A stretch of DNA of 64,000 nucleotides from Sphingomonas sp. Root710 (lineage in GTDB: Bacteria > Pseudomonadota > Alphaproteobacteria > Sphingomonadales > Sphingomonadaceae). Positions 8,193 to 17,828 of the stretch are shown one piece after another (within the stretch, counting starts at the first letter, position 1; each line of letters starts with the position of its first letter). Under the pieces are notes generated by a model. That model saw only the letters and a program-made list of their open reading frames with translations, was not told the DNA's origin and made no database searches. The translations under genes and the position numbers were made by a program. The DNA is taken from the NCBI RefSeq assembly GCF_001429065.1, contig NZ_LMIB01000001.1, positions 266,158-330,157 of the forward strand, written 5' to 3'.

Positions 8193-8243
8193 GAAGAATG
8201 GAATGGGATTTGGCGGCGTTAGGCCGCTGCTGGAGAGTAAGTC

Positions 8244-9233
8244 ATGAACGCCGTTACCGAGAATCTGACCGGCCTGGACCTGCGCGCCGAGATCGAGCGG
8301 CTGCGCAAGGAGCGCAACGCGGTTATCCTGGCGCATTATTACCAGACTCCCGAGATCCAGGACCTCGCCGATTTCGTCGGCGACAGCCTGGACCTGTCGC
8401 GCAAGGCGGCGGCGACCGACGCCGAGGTCATCGCCTTTTGCGGGGTGCGCTTCATGGCCGAGGTGGCGAAGATATTGTCGCCCGAGAAGACCGTGATCCT
8501 GCCCGACATGGATGCGGGGTGCAGCCTGGAGGACAGCTGTCCTCCGGAGGAGTTCGCGCGTTTCCGCGCGGCGCATCCCGATCATCTGGCGCTGACCTAC
8601 ATCAACTGTTCGGCGGCGGTGAAGGCGCATAGCGACATCATCGTCACCTCCTCCTCGGCGGCGACGATCCTGTCGCAGATCCCGATGGACCAGAAGATCA
8701 TCTTCGCGCCCGACCGGCATCTGGGCGGCTATTTCGCGCGGACGACGGGACGCGAGATGCTGCTGTGGGAAGGCAGCTGCATCGTCCACGAGGCGTTCTC
8801 CGAGACCGAGCTGGTCAAGCTGAAGCTGCAATATCCCGGCGCGCCGGTGGCGGCGCATCCGGAGTGCCCGGTCCACATCCTCGACCATGCCGATTATGTC
8901 GGGTCGACCCGCGGTATCCTCGACTATGTGCTGGGCAGCGACGCCGACACCTTCATCGTCGCGACCGAACCGCACATCATCCACCAGATGGAGAAGGCCG
9001 CGCCGCACAAGACCTTCATCGGCGCGCCCGGCGCGGACGGCAACTGCAACTGCAACATGTGCCCCTATATGGCGCTCAACACGATGGAGAAGCTCTATCT
9101 GGCGTTGCGCGACCTGACCCCGCAGATCCATGTCGACGAAGAGACACGGATCGCGGCGAAGCGCTCGCTCGACAGGATGCTGGAGATGACCGGAGGGTTG
9201 TCGGGGCCTGACGTCGGGCGGCCTAAGCTTTAG
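8244..9233 (+). CDS. nadA: Quinolinate synthase A
   Basis: This 329-aa protein has NadA hallmarks: [16 protein letters not shown] with the conserved [22 protein letters not shown] with a cluster Cys, [13 protein letters not shown], and the C-terminal cluster Cys motif [13 protein letters not shown]. It condenses iminoaspartate and dihydroxyacetone phosphate to quinolinate using a [4Fe-4S] cluster. GGAGAG lies upstream of the ATG. nadC follows downstream, separated by a palindromic repeat; nadB is not in the window. Confidence 0.97.
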   Translation: MNAVTENLTGLDLRAEIERLRKERNAVILAHYYQTPEIQDLADFVGDSLDLSRKAAATDAEVIAFCGVRFMAEVAKILSPEKTVILPDMDAGCSLEDSCPPEEFARFRAAHPDHLALTYINCSAAVKAHSDIIVTSSSAATILSQIPMDQKIIFAPDRHLGGYFARTTGREMLLWEGSCIVHEAFSETELVKLKLQYPGAPVAAHPECPVHILDHADYVGSTRGILDYVLGSDADTFIVATEPHIIHQMEKAAPHKTFIGAPGADGNCNCNMCPYMALNTMEKLYLALRDLTPQIHVDEETRIAAKRSLDRMLEMTGGLSGPDVGRPKL

Positions 9234-9240
9234 GTTCAAC

Positions 9241-9325
9241 CGTCGCCCCGGGGCTTGACCCGGGGTCCCGCTAAATCTCAGCGGTGGGAAAAGAAGCGGG
9301 ACCCCGGATCAAGCCCGGGGTGACG
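9241..9325. repeat. GC-rich palindromic repeat between nadA and nadC
   Basis: The arms CGTCGCCCCGGGGCTTGACC and the complementary ATCAAGCCCGGGGTGACG bracket a roughly 20-base centre. It is the same family as the elements at 5408 and 8111. It ends 15 bases before the nadC start, so it may modulate nadC expression. Confidence 0.8.
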
Positions 9326-9340
9326 AAACAGGGATATGAG

Positions 9341-10186
9341 ATGACCTTCAGCCTTCCCAATTTCGATCTCGACGGCTTCGTCCGCGCCACGCTGGCCGAG
9401 GATATGGGGCAGGGGGGCGACATCACCTCCGCCGCGACGATCCCCGCCGACGCGCTGTTCGAGGGCGAGATGGCGAGCCGCGATGCGATCAGCGTCGCCG
9501 GGCTGCCGCTGGCCGAGGCCTTCTTCCGCGCGCTCGATCCTGACGTCGCGATCGAGAGGCTGGTCGAGGACGGCGCGCGGGTGGCGAAGGGCGGCGTGCT
9601 GATGCGGTTGCGCGGCAAGGCGCGCGCGCTGCTCACCGCCGAACGATCGGCGCTCAACACCGTGCAGCATCTGTCGGGCGTCGCGACGCTGACGAGCAGC
9701 TATGCCGACGCGATCCGGGGGACGGGCGCAACCCTGCTCGACACGCGCAAGACGATCCCGGGGCTGCGTGTGCTGGAGAAATATGCGGTACGGATGGGCG
9801 GCGGCACCAACCATCGCATGCGGCTCGACGATGCGGCGATGATCAAGGACAACCATATCGCGGTGGCGGGCGGGATCGGCGAGGCGGTGCGCCGGGCGGT
9901 GGCCGCCGGGATCGAACGGATCATCGTCGAGGTAGACCGGGTCGATCAGATCGAGCCCGCGCTGGCGGCGGGGGCGACCCACCTGCTGCTCGACAATATG
10001 GACCCCCCGACCTTGCGCGGCGCGGTGACGCTGATCGGCGGACGGGTGCCGACCGAGGCGTCGGGCGGGGTGCGGCTCGACACGATCAAGGCGATCGCCC
10101 AGACCGGGGTGACCTATATCTCGGTCGGGCGGCTGACCCAGTCGGCGCCCGCCGCCGATATCGGGCTGGATTTTCGGGCGGTCTGA
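9341..10186 (+). CDS. nadC: Nicotinate-nucleotide pyrophosphorylase (carboxylating)
   Basis: The 281-aa protein contains the QAPRTase core: EDMGQGGDITS, LTAERSALNTVQHLSGVAT, LDTRKTIPGLRVLEKYAV, MGGGTNHRMRLDDAAMIKDNH, LLLDNM and EASGGV. It converts quinolinate and PRPP to nicotinate mononucleotide. ATG at 9341 gives the normal start; the in-frame extension to 9284 would translate the palindromic repeat. Its stop overlaps the start of the RNase T2 gene by one base (TGATG). Confidence 0.97.
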   Translation: MTFSLPNFDLDGFVRATLAEDMGQGGDITSAATIPADALFEGEMASRDAISVAGLPLAEAFFRALDPDVAIERLVEDGARVAKGGVLMRLRGKARALLTAERSALNTVQHLSGVATLTSSYADAIRGTGATLLDTRKTIPGLRVLEKYAVRMGGGTNHRMRLDDAAMIKDNHIAVAGGIGEAVRRAVAAGIERIIVEVDRVDQIEPALAAGATHLLLDNMDPPTLRGAVTLIGGRVPTEASGGVRLDTIKAIAQTGVTYISVGRLTQSAPAADIGLDFRAV

Positions 10187-10887
10187 TGCGTGCGGGCCTG
10201 CCCCTGGCCCTTGCGGCGCTGCTGACCGGGACGGCCTGTGCGAAGAAGGCGCCGTCGTGCGCGGTGCCGGCCGATCTGCCGCGGCCGATGCTGGAGGGGC
10301 CGACGATCGACCAGCCGCGGCGCATCCTGCCGATCGGCGGCTATACGCTGGCGGTGACATGGTCGCCCGAATATTGCGCGAGCCGGATGAGCAGCCCGAA
10401 GGACCATGCCCGCTGCGGCGGGCAGACGGGATCGTTCGGATTCACCCTGCACGGGCTGTGGCCCGATGGCGAGGGGGCGCAATGGCCGCAATATTGCTCA
10501 GCCACCCGGCTGGTGCCCGATGCGGTGATCCGCGCGCATTTCTGCAGCACGCCATCGGCCCAGCTGATCCAGCATGAATGGGAGAAGCACGGCACCTGCA
10601 TGAGCAAGGTTCCGGCCGACTATTTCGCGCAGAGCGGCAGGTTGTTCGCCGGGCTGAAATTTCCGGACATGGACAAGCTGCGCGGGCGGACGATGACCGC
10701 GCAGGCATTCCAGGAGGCGTTCGCCGCCGCCAATGCCGGCATGCGCGCCGACCAGATGCGGCTGAACGTCGGTAAGCAGGGCTGGATGGAAGAGGTGTGG
10801 ATCTGCCTCGACAAGAGCTTCCGCCCGACGACCTGTCCAGGTCATCAGGGCGGCGCGACGCCCGAGAGCAATATCCGGATCCGGTGA
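10186..10887 (+). CDS. Ribonuclease T2-family protein, exported
   Basis: The 233-aa protein has a signal peptide or lipoprotein-like N-terminus (LALAALLTGTACAKK, with a Cys at the expected site) and both RNase T2 active-site segments: FTLHGLWPDGEG (CAS I) and HEWEKHGTCMS (CAS II), with further paired cysteines. T2 enzymes cleave RNA to 3'-phosphates through a 2',3'-cyclic intermediate, usually in the periplasm. Its ATG overlaps the nadC stop, so it is probably co-translated although the function is unrelated. Confidence 0.92.
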   Translation: MRAGLPLALAALLTGTACAKKAPSCAVPADLPRPMLEGPTIDQPRRILPIGGYTLAVTWSPEYCASRMSSPKDHARCGGQTGSFGFTLHGLWPDGEGAQWPQYCSATRLVPDAVIRAHFCSTPSAQLIQHEWEKHGTCMSKVPADYFAQSGRLFAGLKFPDMDKLRGRTMTAQAFQEAFAAANAGMRADQMRLNVGKQGWMEEVWICLDKSFRPTTCPGHQGGATPESNIRIR

Positions 10888-10891
10888 GCTG

Positions 10892-11533
10892 TCAGTCAGC
10901 GGCGGCGAAATGCGCCATCTGGTCGGCATGCGCCTTCAGGAAGGCGGGGCGGGCGGTGGCGCGGGCGACATAGGCCTTGCACCGCGGAAAGCCGGCCAGC
11001 CCGTCGAAATGGTCGACGACGCGCAAGATGTCGGCCATCAGCAGGTCGGCGACCGAGAAGTCGCCCGCGAGCCATTGCCCGTCCGCCAGCACCTTTTCCA
11101 TATGGGCAAGGCGGTGGGTCTTGAGAAACCCGTCGAAGAATTTCCAGGCCGAGCCGTCCTTGTCCTCGCCCATGAAGCTGAACATCGTCCAGGGGAGGCT
11201 GGCCATTTCGACCGAGTTGAGCGCGGCGAAAATCCATTCGATCGCCTGTGCGCGGGCGCGGGGAGCCGTGGGCAGCAGTTTCTCGCTGCGCTCGCCGAGA
11301 TGGAGCAGGATCGCGCCGGTCTCGAAGATCGAGAGATCGCCGTCGGTGAGCCAGGGGACCTGGCCGAAGGGCTGGTGCGCGAAATGCTCCGCGCCGCGAT
11401 CGCGGAAGGGGATGCTCTCGACGCGATAGGGCAGGCCGGCTTCCTCGAGCGCCCAGCGGATGCGCAGGTCGCGGACGAAGCCGCGCACCTTTTCCGGCAC
11501 CCAGTCGAAGGTGGTGAGGACCAGTTCGGGCAT
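10892..11533 (-). CDS. Glutathione S-transferase family protein
   Basis: The 213-aa protein has a thioredoxin-like N-terminal domain (VLTTFDWVPEKVRGFVRDLR, then QPFGQVPWLTDGDLSIFETGAIL with the cis-Pro and the glutathione-binding E-T/S pair) and a helical C-terminal domain with the FSVADLLMADI signature. The likely substrate is unknown. GGAGCAAGCCG precedes the ATG. It faces the RNase T2 gene with a gap of only four bases between the two stops. Confidence 0.88.
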   Translation of the reverse strand: MPELVLTTFDWVPEKVRGFVRDLRIRWALEEAGLPYRVESIPFRDRGAEHFAHQPFGQVPWLTDGDLSIFETGAILLHLGERSEKLLPTAPRARAQAIEWIFAALNSVEMASLPWTMFSFMGEDKDGSAWKFFDGFLKTHRLAHMEKVLADGQWLAGDFSVADLLMADILRVVDHFDGLAGFPRCKAYVARATARPAFLKAHADQMAHFAAAD

Positions 11534-11554
11534 CGGCTTGCTCCTTCGATAGTC

Positions 11555-12241
11555 TTATTCGTCGTCCGGTTTCGGGCGCACCGCGTCCCCCTTGAAGCCC
11601 TGCGCGATCACATACCATTCGGACGAGTCCTTGCGGCTCGCGGGTGGCTTGGCGTGCTTGACGGTGGTGAACAGCCGCTTGAGCTCTGCGACGAGGTTGT
11701 TGTCCGCGCCGCCCGCGAGCACCTTGGCGACATAGGTGCCGCCGGGGCGAAGCACCTCGCTGGCGAACAGGCAGCCCGCCTCGACAAGCGCCATGGTGCG
11801 GAGATGATCGGTCTGGGGATGGCCGACGGTGTTGGCGGCCATGTCCGACAGGACGATGTCGGCCTGGCCGCCCAGCGCCTCGGCGAGGACGGCGGGGGCC
11901 TCGTCGGACATGAAGTCCATCTGGAGGATGGTCGCGCCGTCGATCGGATCGGTCGGCAGCAGGTCGATGCCCACCACCGACGCCTGCGGGCAGACCTTGC
12001 GGACCACCTGGGTCCAGCCGCCGGGGGCGATGCCGAGGTCGATCACCCGCTTCGCGCCCTTCAGAAAGTGGAAGCGCTCGTCGAGCTCGATCAGCTTATA
12101 GGCCGCGCGCGAGCGATAGCCCTCGGCCTGCGCCTTGCGGACATAGGGATCGTTGAGCTGGCGCTGAATCCATTTGATCGACGAGGCGCTGCGCCCCTTG
12201 GCGGTCTTGATCCGCTGTCGTCCGCCATCGCCCCGGCTCAT
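11555..12241 (-). CDS. rlmE: 23S rRNA (uridine-2'-O)-methyltransferase RlmE/FtsJ
   Basis: The 228-aa protein carries the RlmE features: SRAAYKLIELDERFHFL with the catalytic Lys, IDLGIAPGGWTQVV (SAM motif I), LSDMAANTVGHPQTDH with the catalytic Asp, and GGTYVAKVLAG with the second Lys. It methylates the 2'-OH of U2552 in 23S rRNA. Its ATG overlaps the stop of the upstream Ppx/GppA gene by four bases, indicating an operon. Confidence 0.95.
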   Translation of the reverse strand: MSRGDGGRQRIKTAKGRSASSIKWIQRQLNDPYVRKAQAEGYRSRAAYKLIELDERFHFLKGAKRVIDLGIAPGGWTQVVRKVCPQASVVGIDLLPTDPIDGATILQMDFMSDEAPAVLAEALGGQADIVLSDMAANTVGHPQTDHLRTMALVEAGCLFASEVLRPGGTYVAKVLAGGADNNLVAELKRLFTTVKHAKPPASRKDSSEWYVIAQGFKGDAVRPKPDDE

Positions 12242-13350
12242 TGCACATTCCGATTCTTGTCTACCGCGATGTCCGGGCCGGCAGGCGATCCCGCCTGCCT
12301 TGACATCGCTTGGGTCCGGTCGCGCGCCATAAGCGAACGAAGGATGCCTTCGCGAATGCCGCGATCGGCGACGCCGAGCCGTTCGGCCGGCCAGATATCG
12401 AGGATCGCGTCGAGGATCGCGCAGCCCGCGACGACGAGGTCTGCGCGCTCCTGACCGATGCAGGGAAGTTCGGCGCGCTGGGCCACCGACATGCCCGAGA
12501 GCCGGGCGCTGATTTCGCGCATCGCGGTGACGGGGACGATCAGCCCGTCGATCTGCCGCCGGTCATAGCTCGGCAGGTCGAGATGGACGCTGGCGAGGGT
12601 GGTGACGGTGCCGCTTGTCCCCAGCAGGCGGCCGGGCACCGCCCCCGGATCGAGCCGCCTGGCGAAGTGCGCGAAGCTCTCGGTGACACGCGCGCGCATA
12701 CGGGCATAGCTGGCGAGCAGGCCGTCGCGGTCGTCGCCGATATGGGGTTCGGTCTCGGACAGCGAGACGACGCCCCAGGGCGCGGAGAACCAGTCGATCA
12801 CGCGCGGCGGGCTGCTGTCGGCGTCGATCAGGATCAGCTCGGTCGAACCGCCGCCGATGTCGAAGACCAGCGCGCTGCCCTCACCGGGTTCGAGCAGCGC
12901 GTGGCAGCCGAGGACGGCGAGGCGGGCCTCCTGCTCGGGGGTGATGATTTCGAGCGCGATGCCGGTCTCGCGGTAGACGCGCTGGACGAACTCGCGGCCG
13001 TTGCTGGCGCGGCGGCAGGCTTCGGTCGCGACCGAACGGACGAGGCCGACGCGGCGGCGGCGCAGCTTGTCGGCGCAGACCGAGAGCGCGCTGACCGCAC
13101 GGTCCATCGCAGCGTCGGAGAGTTTGCCGGTCGCCGCGAGCCCTTCGCCCAGTCGGACGATCCGCGAGAAGGCGTCGACGACGACGAAGCCTTCCTCGGC
13201 GGGCCGGGCGATCAGCAGGCGGCAATTGTTGGTGCCGAGATCGAGCGCGGCATAGCTGTAGCGCCCGAGGGCGTTGTTCGAGGAGGAATGCGCCCGACGC
13301 CCCCCTTCACGGTGGGGGCGCGGCGCGGCCATATCGGGGCCGTGCGCCAT
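12238..13350 (-). CDS. Ppx/GppA phosphatase family protein
   Basis: The 370-aa protein has the actin-like ATPase fold motifs of Ppx/GppA: YAALDLGTNNCRLLIARP near residue 33, LVFDIGGGSTELILID near residue 160, and GTSGTVTTLASVHL near residue 245. Family members hydrolyse polyphosphate or pppGpp. At 370 aa it lacks the long C-terminal domain of E. coli Ppx and matches the short alphaproteobacterial form. It is co-transcribed with rlmE (ATGA overlap). The N-terminal 25 residues are basic and low-complexity, so a later start is possible. Confidence 0.9.
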   Translation of the reverse strand: MAHGPDMAAPRPHREGGRRAHSSSNNALGRYSYAALDLGTNNCRLLIARPAEEGFVVVDAFSRIVRLGEGLAATGKLSDAAMDRAVSALSVCADKLRRRRVGLVRSVATEACRRASNGREFVQRVYRETGIALEIITPEQEARLAVLGCHALLEPGEGSALVFDIGGGSTELILIDADSSPPRVIDWFSAPWGVVSLSETEPHIGDDRDGLLASYARMRARVTESFAHFARRLDPGAVPGRLLGTSGTVTTLASVHLDLPSYDRRQIDGLIVPVTAMREISARLSGMSVAQRAELPCIGQERADLVVAGCAILDAILDIWPAERLGVADRGIREGILRSLMARDRTQAMSRQAGSPAGPDIAVDKNRNVQ

Positions 13351-13500
13351 AAATATCGTCTCTTCATATCACCATACGGGCAGTTTCCGCATGGAACTTG
13401 GCGTCGAGACTAGTGCGGGATGCGCCAGACGGCAAGGCCGCCGCTCCGCAGCCCGTTGACAGGCTCCGCGCCCCTCCCTATGTGCGCCGCTCTGCCTTGG

Positions 13501-13574
13501 TGCCCCGTCGTCTAAAGGTAAGACTACGGACTCTGACTCCGTCAATTGAGGTTCGAATCCTCACGGGGCATCCA
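13501..13574 (+). tRNA. tRNA-Gln (anticodon CUG)
   Basis: The acceptor stem TGCCCCG pairs with CGGGGCA, the D-stem is GTCT/AGAC, the anticodon stem ACGGA/TCCGT encloses the loop CTCTGAC (anticodon CTG), and the T-arm is TGAGG-TTCGAAT-CCTCA. CCA is encoded at 13572-13574. A stem-loop follows at 13580-13612. The gene marks the change from core genes to the catabolic block. Confidence 0.95.
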
Positions 13575-13579
13575 ACCTT

Positions 13580-13612
13580 CCCAGAGAAGGCGTTCCAGTT
13601 CGCTTCTCTGGG
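13580..13612 (+). terminator. Stem-loop downstream of tRNA-Gln
   Basis: CCCAGAGAAG and CTTCTCTGGG form a perfect 10-bp stem with a 13-base loop, six bases after the encoded CCA. No T-run follows, so it could be a processing or termination hairpin rather than a classical intrinsic terminator. Confidence 0.5.
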
Positions 13613-13958
13613 CTTCACGCCCACTTCATGCCTAATTTGCAGCTGCATCTGGACGAGCGCGGGCGGTCGATGCCGTACGAGTTTGCGCTTCACAGCGTCT
13701 TGGCCAGTGCGCGAAGGCGGTGCTGTCTGTTTGCAGCACGCAAAATCTTCCCGGCTGTAGCGGAAAACCATTTGCCGCCGGGGCGCCTCGATCAGGCCTT
13801 TCAGGTCATCGAGTACCGCGATCCCGCGGAGCGGGGCAACGACGTTAGTCATTGCCCAGAGATATTTTCACGCCTCGCCCCTGACGCCAATGGTCGCTCG
13901 AACCGCCTGGCCACGATCAAGCTAACCGGCGATCGATCAACAATTCGCGTCGGTTATT
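13613..13958. other. Stretch without a convincing gene, right of tRNA-Gln
   Basis: About 350 bases between the tRNA hairpin and the aldehyde dehydrogenase stop. Open frames on both strands (13628-14005 plus, 13478-13852 minus) lack recognisable domains, good ribosome binding sites or the local codon bias, and the minus one runs through the tRNA. It is where an attachment site or integrase remnant might be expected, but I see neither. Confidence 0.4.
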
Positions 13959-15446
13959 TCACGCCAAGTTCACCACGACGGACTTCGTGTGGGTGTAGTG
14001 ATTAAGGGTCTCAAGGCAGGACTCGCGTCCAAATCCGCTTTGCTTGAACCCTCCCGTGGGCGTTCCCGGTTTGATGTTGTAGTAGCGGTTGATCCAGACC
14101 ATTCCGGTTTCCATGGCTCGCGAGATCCGGTGGGCGCGGCGCAGGTCGTTGGTCCATAGTCCGCCGGCGAGACCATATTCGACGTCGTTTACCTGCCGCA
14201 GCATATCCTCCTCGTCGGTCCAGCGAATGACCGACGTCACCGGCCCGAAAATCTCCTCTTGAGCGACGCGCATATTATTACGCACATCCGTAAATATCGT
14301 GGGTTCGATGAAGTAGCCATTTTCCTGACCGGCAATGGACGCCGCATTACCACCAAAGAAGATACTAGCGCCCTCTTGCGGTGCCAGATCGAGATAGCCG
14401 CGCACCTTATCGAATTGAGCTTTTGAGGCCATCGCGCCCAGTTGGGTTGCCGGATCGAGCGGATCACCCTGCTGGATGGAGGCCAAACCCCGCGCGAAAG
14501 CGTCGAGGAAAGCATCTTCAACCTTGGCATGCACAAAAACACGCGTGCCGGCGATGCAGACCTCACCCTTGTTGAAGACGGTCGTGATCACCGCCGACAT
14601 TGCCGCGGCTTCCACGTCGGCATCCTCGCACACGATATTTGCCGATTTGCCTCCCAGTTCCATCGTCTGCGGAATGATGTTTGCAGCAGCATTCTCGATA
14701 ACCTTCTGCGCGGTAGCGCGCGATCCGGTGAAAGCTACTTTTCGAACTTTCGGATGCGTCACCAACGGACCACCGACCGCGGCGCCGTAGCCGGTGACGA
14801 CGTTCACGACGCCGGGAGGCAGGAGATCGGCGATGTCGCGGATAAACTCCATGACAGCCCAGCATACGACCTCGGCCGGTTTCAGCACCACCGTACAGCC
14901 CGCAGCGAGGGCTGGCGCAAGTTTCATCGCCGCCATCGTCAACGGCACATTCCAGGGAATGATTTGAGCCACTACTCCGATCGGTTCGCGGTGCACGATC
15001 ATCGTGGCATCGTCGAAATCGAGAGTCTGACCCTGGATATGCCATGGCGTGCCTGCGAAATACTCGAATTGGGCAATCGCCCAATTCACGTCCATCGCAT
15101 ATGCTTCGGAAATCGGCTTGCCGTTGTTGAGCGTCTCCATCATCGCATAGTCGAAATGCCGGTCGCGCAGCCGTTGCGCGATGGCCAGCAAGATTTCTTG
15201 GCGCCGCAGCGAAGATGATCGCGACCATGCCGGAAACGCCGCCGAGGCCGCCTGAACCGCATGGTCGACATCTTTCGCATTGCCCGATTGAATATAGGCA
15301 AGCACTTGCCGGGTCGCCGGATTCTCCAGGGCGATCGTGTCACCGCTATCGCCCTCCACCCATTCGCCGCCGATGAAATGACCGTACACGGCTTTCTGGC
15401 TCAACTGCGCAGCCGCTTCTCTCGTTCGGTCGAGTGTCAATTCCAT
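13959..15446 (-). CDS. Aldehyde dehydrogenase (NAD-dependent family)
   Basis: The 495-aa protein has the ALDH motifs PWNVPLTMAAMKLAPALAAG, FTGSRATAQ, MELGGKSANIV (catalytic Glu) and NKGEVCIAGTRVFV (catalytic Cys), and ends in the usual GFKQSGFGRE segment. It oxidises an aldehyde to an acid; the substrate is unknown. AGGAGAAATCAG before the ATG at 15446 fixes the start over an in-frame codon 30 bases upstream. A TonB receptor gene lies upstream on the same strand, so the aldehyde may derive from an imported compound. Confidence 0.92.
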   Translation of the reverse strand: MELTLDRTREAAAQLSQKAVYGHFIGGEWVEGDSGDTIALENPATRQVLAYIQSGNAKDVDHAVQAASAAFPAWSRSSSLRRQEILLAIAQRLRDRHFDYAMMETLNNGKPISEAYAMDVNWAIAQFEYFAGTPWHIQGQTLDFDDATMIVHREPIGVVAQIIPWNVPLTMAAMKLAPALAAGCTVVLKPAEVVCWAVMEFIRDIADLLPPGVVNVVTGYGAAVGGPLVTHPKVRKVAFTGSRATAQKVIENAAANIIPQTMELGGKSANIVCEDADVEAAAMSAVITTVFNKGEVCIAGTRVFVHAKVEDAFLDAFARGLASIQQGDPLDPATQLGAMASKAQFDKVRGYLDLAPQEGASIFFGGNAASIAGQENGYFIEPTIFTDVRNNMRVAQEEIFGPVTSVIRWTDEEDMLRQVNDVEYGLAGGLWTNDLRRAHRISRAMETGMVWINRYYNIKPGTPTGGFKQSGFGRESCLETLNHYTHTKSVVVNLA

Positions 15447-15575
15447 CTGATTTCTCCTAAAGCAGAAGTTGCGCAACGGCGACGAGCAGGGCTTTCGATC
15501 GGGGATGGGACGCGAGCCCCATCCCCGACCACGGGCGCGAATGCGATCGAGCCATGATCGATCGCGACATACCGA

Positions 15576-17828
15576 CTAAAACTTGAAGCCAACGGTAGCG
15601 CCGTAGGTTCTCGGCGCCGCCAACTCGCTGTTGACGCCTTGGTTAGCCTCAAAGATTCCGATCGCATAATATTCATTGGTCAGGTTCTTGCCCCAGACGC
15701 GGATCGAGTAATGCTGGCTAGAATCCGTCCAGCCGATTGATGCGTTGAGCAGCTGGTAGGCCGGCTGGAAGGCATAGTTGTCCGGTGCTGCGAACCATTT
15801 GCTCACGCCCGAATAGGTGAGGTTCAGGGCAATTTCGCCGCTCCCCAGATCCGTCCGATATTCCCCGCCGATATTCCAGGTCCAGGCGGGAACGCCCGGC
15901 AACTGGTTGCCCGCGGCCGAGGCGCTGCAGAATTGGCCAAGCGGCAGAGCGCATCCCTTGAAGCCGGAATAGAGGTCGGCACCGGGGAAGGACTTGAACC
16001 GGGCATGGACATAGCCAAGCCCTCCGCTGAACGAAAGTCCGCCTCCGACAACGAGGTCGGCATCGAGGTCGAAGCCGTAATTCTCCGCCTTGGCGCCATT
16101 GGTGACCTGCTGGGTGCCGTTCAGGAAACGGGCGACCTGAATATTCGAGTAATCATAGTGAAAGGCGGCGACGTTGAACCGCAGACGGCGGTCGAACAGT
16201 TGCGTCTTCAAGCCGATTTCGGCGGCCTTGATCTCTTCAGGGTTGAAGGGCGGATTTTGAGCTTGCGAGGGGTTGAAACCGCCGGATTTGAAGCCTGTGC
16301 TATATGAAGCATAACCCAGGATATCCGGGCTGAATTTGTGATCGAGCGAGATGCGATAATTAAAGCGCTTGAAAGTCAGCTTCGTCGGAATCCCCGCGGC
16401 AGGGTAAGGGCCGGCGATGAACAGCGGACCATTCACGCCGTCGTAGATGTTTTCCGTTCCGGACTCGGTCTTACGCTCGTAGGTGTAACGACCGCCCAGG
16501 GTAAGCGTAGTATCGGGGAGAATTTCATAGCTTCCCTGCGCGTAGGCGGCGGCCGATTTGGTTCGCTGCGCGTTGATATCGCGAATATCGGTGACGCCGC
16601 TGGGCGTAAAACCCAGTCCGTTGTCGAGAATGATATCGAGCCGCGTATATTCGTCTTTGGCCGACCAGAGATAAACCCCGGCCACCCACTTCAACGGTCC
16701 GGCGCCCGTCGAGGATAGCTGAAATTCCTGGCTCAGCTGCTGCGCCCGCGTCTTGCCGCAGCATGCGACGATCCTGATCGGCGTCAGATCGAGGTCGAGA
16801 TCGAAATTAAACCGCGTTTTGCGATAGGCAGTGATGCTCTGAAAGGCGACACTGCCTATATCGTGGTTGATCTGCAGCGACACGCCGCCGGTTTTCAAAC
16901 GCGCGATCTCGGGCTGGTCCTTGTTGTTGTCATAGCGGCCGCCTTGATCATATGGACCGCCGAAGAATGCGTTGTTGAACGTCAGCGGATAGCCCGGCGT
17001 CGCGTGGAAGGCGATCATGGAATCACGTCGGTCGGCATAGTCCACTGCAAAGCGGATCCTGGTGGCGTCATCGGGCTCGAACAGCCACTTGCTGCGCACG
17101 GCGATGTCGTGTTCGATCCGGTTGACGTCCTTGCCCGTGGCAAGGTTGGTTCCCCAACCTTCGGCCTGGCTCTGGTAACGAACCGCCAGATCCGCAGCGA
17201 CCTTGTCGCCGAGCCCGCCGGTCAGATAGCCGCCGAGAGTGAGGTCGTTGAAGCGCGCGAAGCTCGCATTGAACGATCCGGCTGCGGTCTGCTTGGGATC
17301 CTTGGTAACGACCTGAATGAGCCCGCCGGTCGAGTTCCGACCGAATAGGGTACCCTGCGGCCCCTTGAGAACCTCGACGCGTTCGATGTTGTTGAGCGTG
17401 AGCAACCCGGAGGCGGCATTGGCGATGTAGACCCCGTCGACGTAGAGCGCGACCGGGTTCTCGAAGCCGACACCGCTCGACGTCGTGCCGACGCCGCGGA
17501 TTCGCGGCTGGATGCTGCCGGCAGCCACTGGAAGGTACAAGCTCGGCGCTACGAGACTGAGATCCTGAGCGCTCGTGATCCCGACATTCGCGAGTTTTTC
17601 TGCGGTCACCGCCGTCACCGCAATGGGAACGTCCTGCAGGCGCTCGCTCCGGCGCTGCGCGGTAACGACAATGTCCGCTATGGCGGCCTCGTTGTTCGAC
17701 GATGTCGTCGCCTCACTCGCTCTTTCTTCGGGCAATCGAGACTGAGAAAAGGCGGGCTGCGACATCATCGAAAGGACAATGGCGCTCGCTGATAGCTTGA
17801 AGATCCTCTTCACGAACATTCTCCCCAT
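15576..17828 (-). CDS. TonB-dependent outer-membrane receptor 1
   Basis: The protein of about 750 aa has a signal peptide (FKLSASAIVLSMMSQPAFSQ), a TonB-box-like ADIVVTAQRR, a plug domain (QDVPIAVTAVTAEKL, RVEVLKGPQGTLFGRNSTGG) and a beta-barrel ending in VGFKF with the terminal Phe typical of outer-membrane proteins. It belongs to the sphingomonad receptor group with the QDVPI.V and GPQGTLFGRN signatures. The ligand is unknown; the adjacent aldehyde dehydrogenase suggests an organic substrate. ATG at 17828 or 17819 are both possible. Confidence 0.93.
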   Translation of the reverse strand: MGRMFVKRIFKLSASAIVLSMMSQPAFSQSRLPEERASEATTSSNNEAAIADIVVTAQRRSERLQDVPIAVTAVTAEKLANVGITSAQDLSLVAPSLYLPVAAGSIQPRIRGVGTTSSGVGFENPVALYVDGVYIANAASGLLTLNNIERVEVLKGPQGTLFGRNSTGGLIQVVTKDPKQTAAGSFNASFARFNDLTLGGYLTGGLGDKVAADLAVRYQSQAEGWGTNLATGKDVNRIEHDIAVRSKWLFEPDDATRIRFAVDYADRRDSMIAFHATPGYPLTFNNAFFGGPYDQGGRYDNNKDQPEIARLKTGGVSLQINHDIGSVAFQSITAYRKTRFNFDLDLDLTPIRIVACCGKTRAQQLSQEFQLSSTGAGPLKWVAGVYLWSAKDEYTRLDIILDNGLGFTPSGVTDIRDINAQRTKSAAAYAQGSYEILPDTTLTLGGRYTYERKTESGTENIYDGVNGPLFIAGPYPAAGIPTKLTFKRFNYRISLDHKFSPDILGYASYSTGFKSGGFNPSQAQNPPFNPEEIKAAEIGLKTQLFDRRLRFNVAAFHYDYSNIQVARFLNGTQQVTNGAKAENYGFDLDADLVVGGGLSFSGGLGYVHARFKSFPGADLYSGFKGCALPLGQFCSASAAGNQLPGVPAWTWNIGGEYRTDLGSGEIALNLTYSGVSKWFAAPDNYAFQPAYQLLNASIGWTDSSQHYSIRVWGKNLTNEYYAIGIFEANQGVNSELAAPRTYGATVGFKF

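Noticed and set aside
5408..9325. Palindromic repeats as a CRISPR array or insertion sequence
   Set aside because: Spacing is irregular, there are no unique spacers of constant length, no cas genes and no transposase; they are dispersed intergenic palindromes.
10910..12454. Long plus-strand open frame of 514 codons
   Set aside because: It is antisense to the GST and rlmE genes, which have clear family motifs; high GC leaves such long shadow frames. Similar shadows at 7725-9239, 12310-13413, 33574-34893 and 46732-48861 were dismissed for the same reason.
13478..13852. Minus-strand frame of 124 codons across tRNA-Gln
   Set aside because: It reads through the tRNA gene and shows no domain, start signal or codon bias.
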